Of a stretch of 64,000 nucleotides of DNA, positions 63,408 to 64,000 are shown piece after piece; position 1 is the first letter of the stretch; each line of letters starts with the position of its first letter. The position numbers and the translations under genes are program-made. Origin of the DNA: G965213525 sp965213525 (GTDB lineage: Bacteria; Actinomycetota; Acidimicrobiia; Acidimicrobiales; Poriferisodalaceae); the NCBI GenBank assembly GCA_965213525.1, contig OZ243889.1, forward strand, positions 2,170,001-2,234,000, written 5' to 3'. The notes beneath the pieces were generated by a model, which searched no databases, was not told the DNA's origin, and worked only from the letters and a program-made list of their open reading frames with translations.

Positions 63408-63569
63408 TCAGGGGGTCGGTCGGGGGGCGCCATCATCTTCTGAGGCGCCGCGCTTGAACTCGTTCTGCGCTTGTCCAAGTGACCGGGCCAGCTTCGGCAA
63501 CCGGGTCGAGCCGAACAGCAGCAACACGACGAGCATGACGATGAGGATCTCAGGACCGCCGAGGTTCAC
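63408..63569 (-). CDS. tatA: Twin-arginine translocase subunit TatA/TatE-like
   Basis: This 53-residue protein has an N-terminal helix (PEILIVMLVVLLLFGSTRLP), the FGxxxLP hinge, and an amphipathic helix (KLARSLGQAQNEFKRGA). A short acidic tail follows. It forms the pore for folded exported proteins such as Moco enzymes. GTG 63569 begins NLGGPE, the usual length. It is cut off from tatC. It follows the second WhiB gene by about 50 bp. Confidence 0.85.
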   Translation of the reverse strand: MNLGGPEILIVMLVVLLLFGSTRLPKLARSLGQAQNEFKRGASEDDGAPRPTP

Positions 63570-63616
63570 GAAGGTGAGGGTAGTACCCCCCGGAAGGAAC
63601 CGGCGATCGGGTCGCT

Positions 63617-63895
63617 TCAGCTGACCGCGGTCTCGCGCGAGCGCCGCTCGGTGGCCCGGGCCCGTCGGATGCGCCGTCGCTCGCGCTCGCTGAGGCCGCC
63701 CCAGATGCCGAACTTCTCGCTGTTGGTGATGGCGTACTCGAGGCAGTCCGCCTGCACCACGCACCCCCGGCACACCTCCTTGGCCTCTCGGGTCGAAGCC
63801 CCCCGCTCGGGGAAGAAGAGGTCGGGATCGACCCCCAGGCAGTTGGCGAAGTCCCACCACTCCTTGGGCGTGTCCTCGTCGCTGTGGGCTGTCAT
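63617..63895 (-). CDS. WhiB-family iron-sulfur transcription factor (second copy)
   Basis: This 92-residue Wbl protein has ligands Cys19, Cys42, Cys45 and Cys51 (EVCRGCVVQADC), the GIWGGLSERERRR turn and a basic C-terminus. The WWDFANCLGVDPDLFFPERG N-terminus is typical of WhiB1/WhiB2-type regulators. ATG 63895 has a very strong GGAGGGGAGG site. It is on the same strand as tatA, just upstream. Confidence 0.92.
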   Translation of the reverse strand: MTAHSDEDTPKEWWDFANCLGVDPDLFFPERGASTREAKEVCRGCVVQADCLEYAITNSEKFGIWGGLSERERRRIRRARATERRSRETAVS

Positions 63896-63900
63896 GGCAA

Positions 63901-63910
63901 CCTCCCCTCC
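63901..63910 (-). promoter_or_regulatory. Strong ribosome binding site for the second WhiB gene
   Basis: GGAGGGGAGG on the minus strand, five bases before ATG 63895; it favours this ATG over an earlier in-frame start at 63922. Confidence 0.75.
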
Positions 63911-64000
63911 ACCGGGGTCCACCGCCTCGTGGTGTCCCCGGTGCTACGGTCCTGGCCCGGTCGTGCCTGCCGGGTGCGCCACGTCGATGTGACCTCGGGC

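Overview
The window is very GC-rich and is densely packed with genes on both strands. Many genes start with GTG, and stops and starts often overlap (ATGA or GTGA). Two WhiB-family genes, a SenX3/RegX3/PhoU operon, a UPF0182 gene near a PDZ-Lon gene and a DUF2342 gene, a DivIVA-like protein and an SCO6745-like protein all point to an actinobacterium. The overall character fits a deep-branching group such as the Acidimicrobiia, but that placement is inference. Names below come from reading motifs; no database search was run.

Layout. 1-5.0 kb: a truncated PAS-GGDEF protein, a STAS protein, and a translationally coupled zwf/GH15 pair. 5.2-11.9 kb: a membrane-anchored YedY-like molybdoenzyme, then a GH130 phosphorylase-like gene, a GT4 gene and a divergent GT4 gene fused to a helical domain. 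11.9-14.3 kb: an MDR oxidoreductase and a MaoC-like protein. 14.4-20.4 kb: a complete BMP-type (nucleoside-like) ABC importer followed by a 2-oxoglutarate oxygenase. 20.5-26.3 kb: an APC amino-acid permease, a two-component system with a divergent PepSY-like exported protein, an SDR and a PPOX-fold protein.

26.3-33.1 kb is a lower-integrity accessory stretch: an HNH/DUF222 endonuclease, a Uma2-family gene, a histidine-kinase remnant, a frameshifted HIT gene with a 48-bp duplication, another probable frameshifted gene, and 32-bp palindromic repeats. It ends at an initiator tRNA-Met. 33.2-40 kb: a small P-loop kinase, a LuxD-like hydrolase that appears to lack its nucleophile, an SDR, an ABC-F ATPase, TesB, a DUF6457 protein and dusB.

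40-43.6 kb is a very large secreted ExeM/NucH-type nuclease with lamin-tail domains and RTX-like repeats. 43.8-57.5 kb is a cell-envelope cluster: DUF1015, UPF0182, a DivIVA-like protein with a phage-head-like C-terminus, PDZ-Lon, two overlapping small genes (membrane protein and HEAT repeats), mreB with a probable CTG start, a small membrane protein and moaE all chained together, an HtrA homologue with its catalytic serine replaced by alanine, an epimerase-like protein and a DUF2342 protein with a degraded zinc motif. 57.6-64 kb: an MFS transporter, an acidic repeat protein, phoU-senX3-regX3, a small protein, and two WhiB genes flanking tatA.

Two themes recur. Short in-frame tandem repeats sit at the ends of many otherwise ordinary genes. 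Several enzyme homologues (HtrA, DUF2342, LuxD-like, epimerase) lack key catalytic residues, which suggests binding or structural roles.
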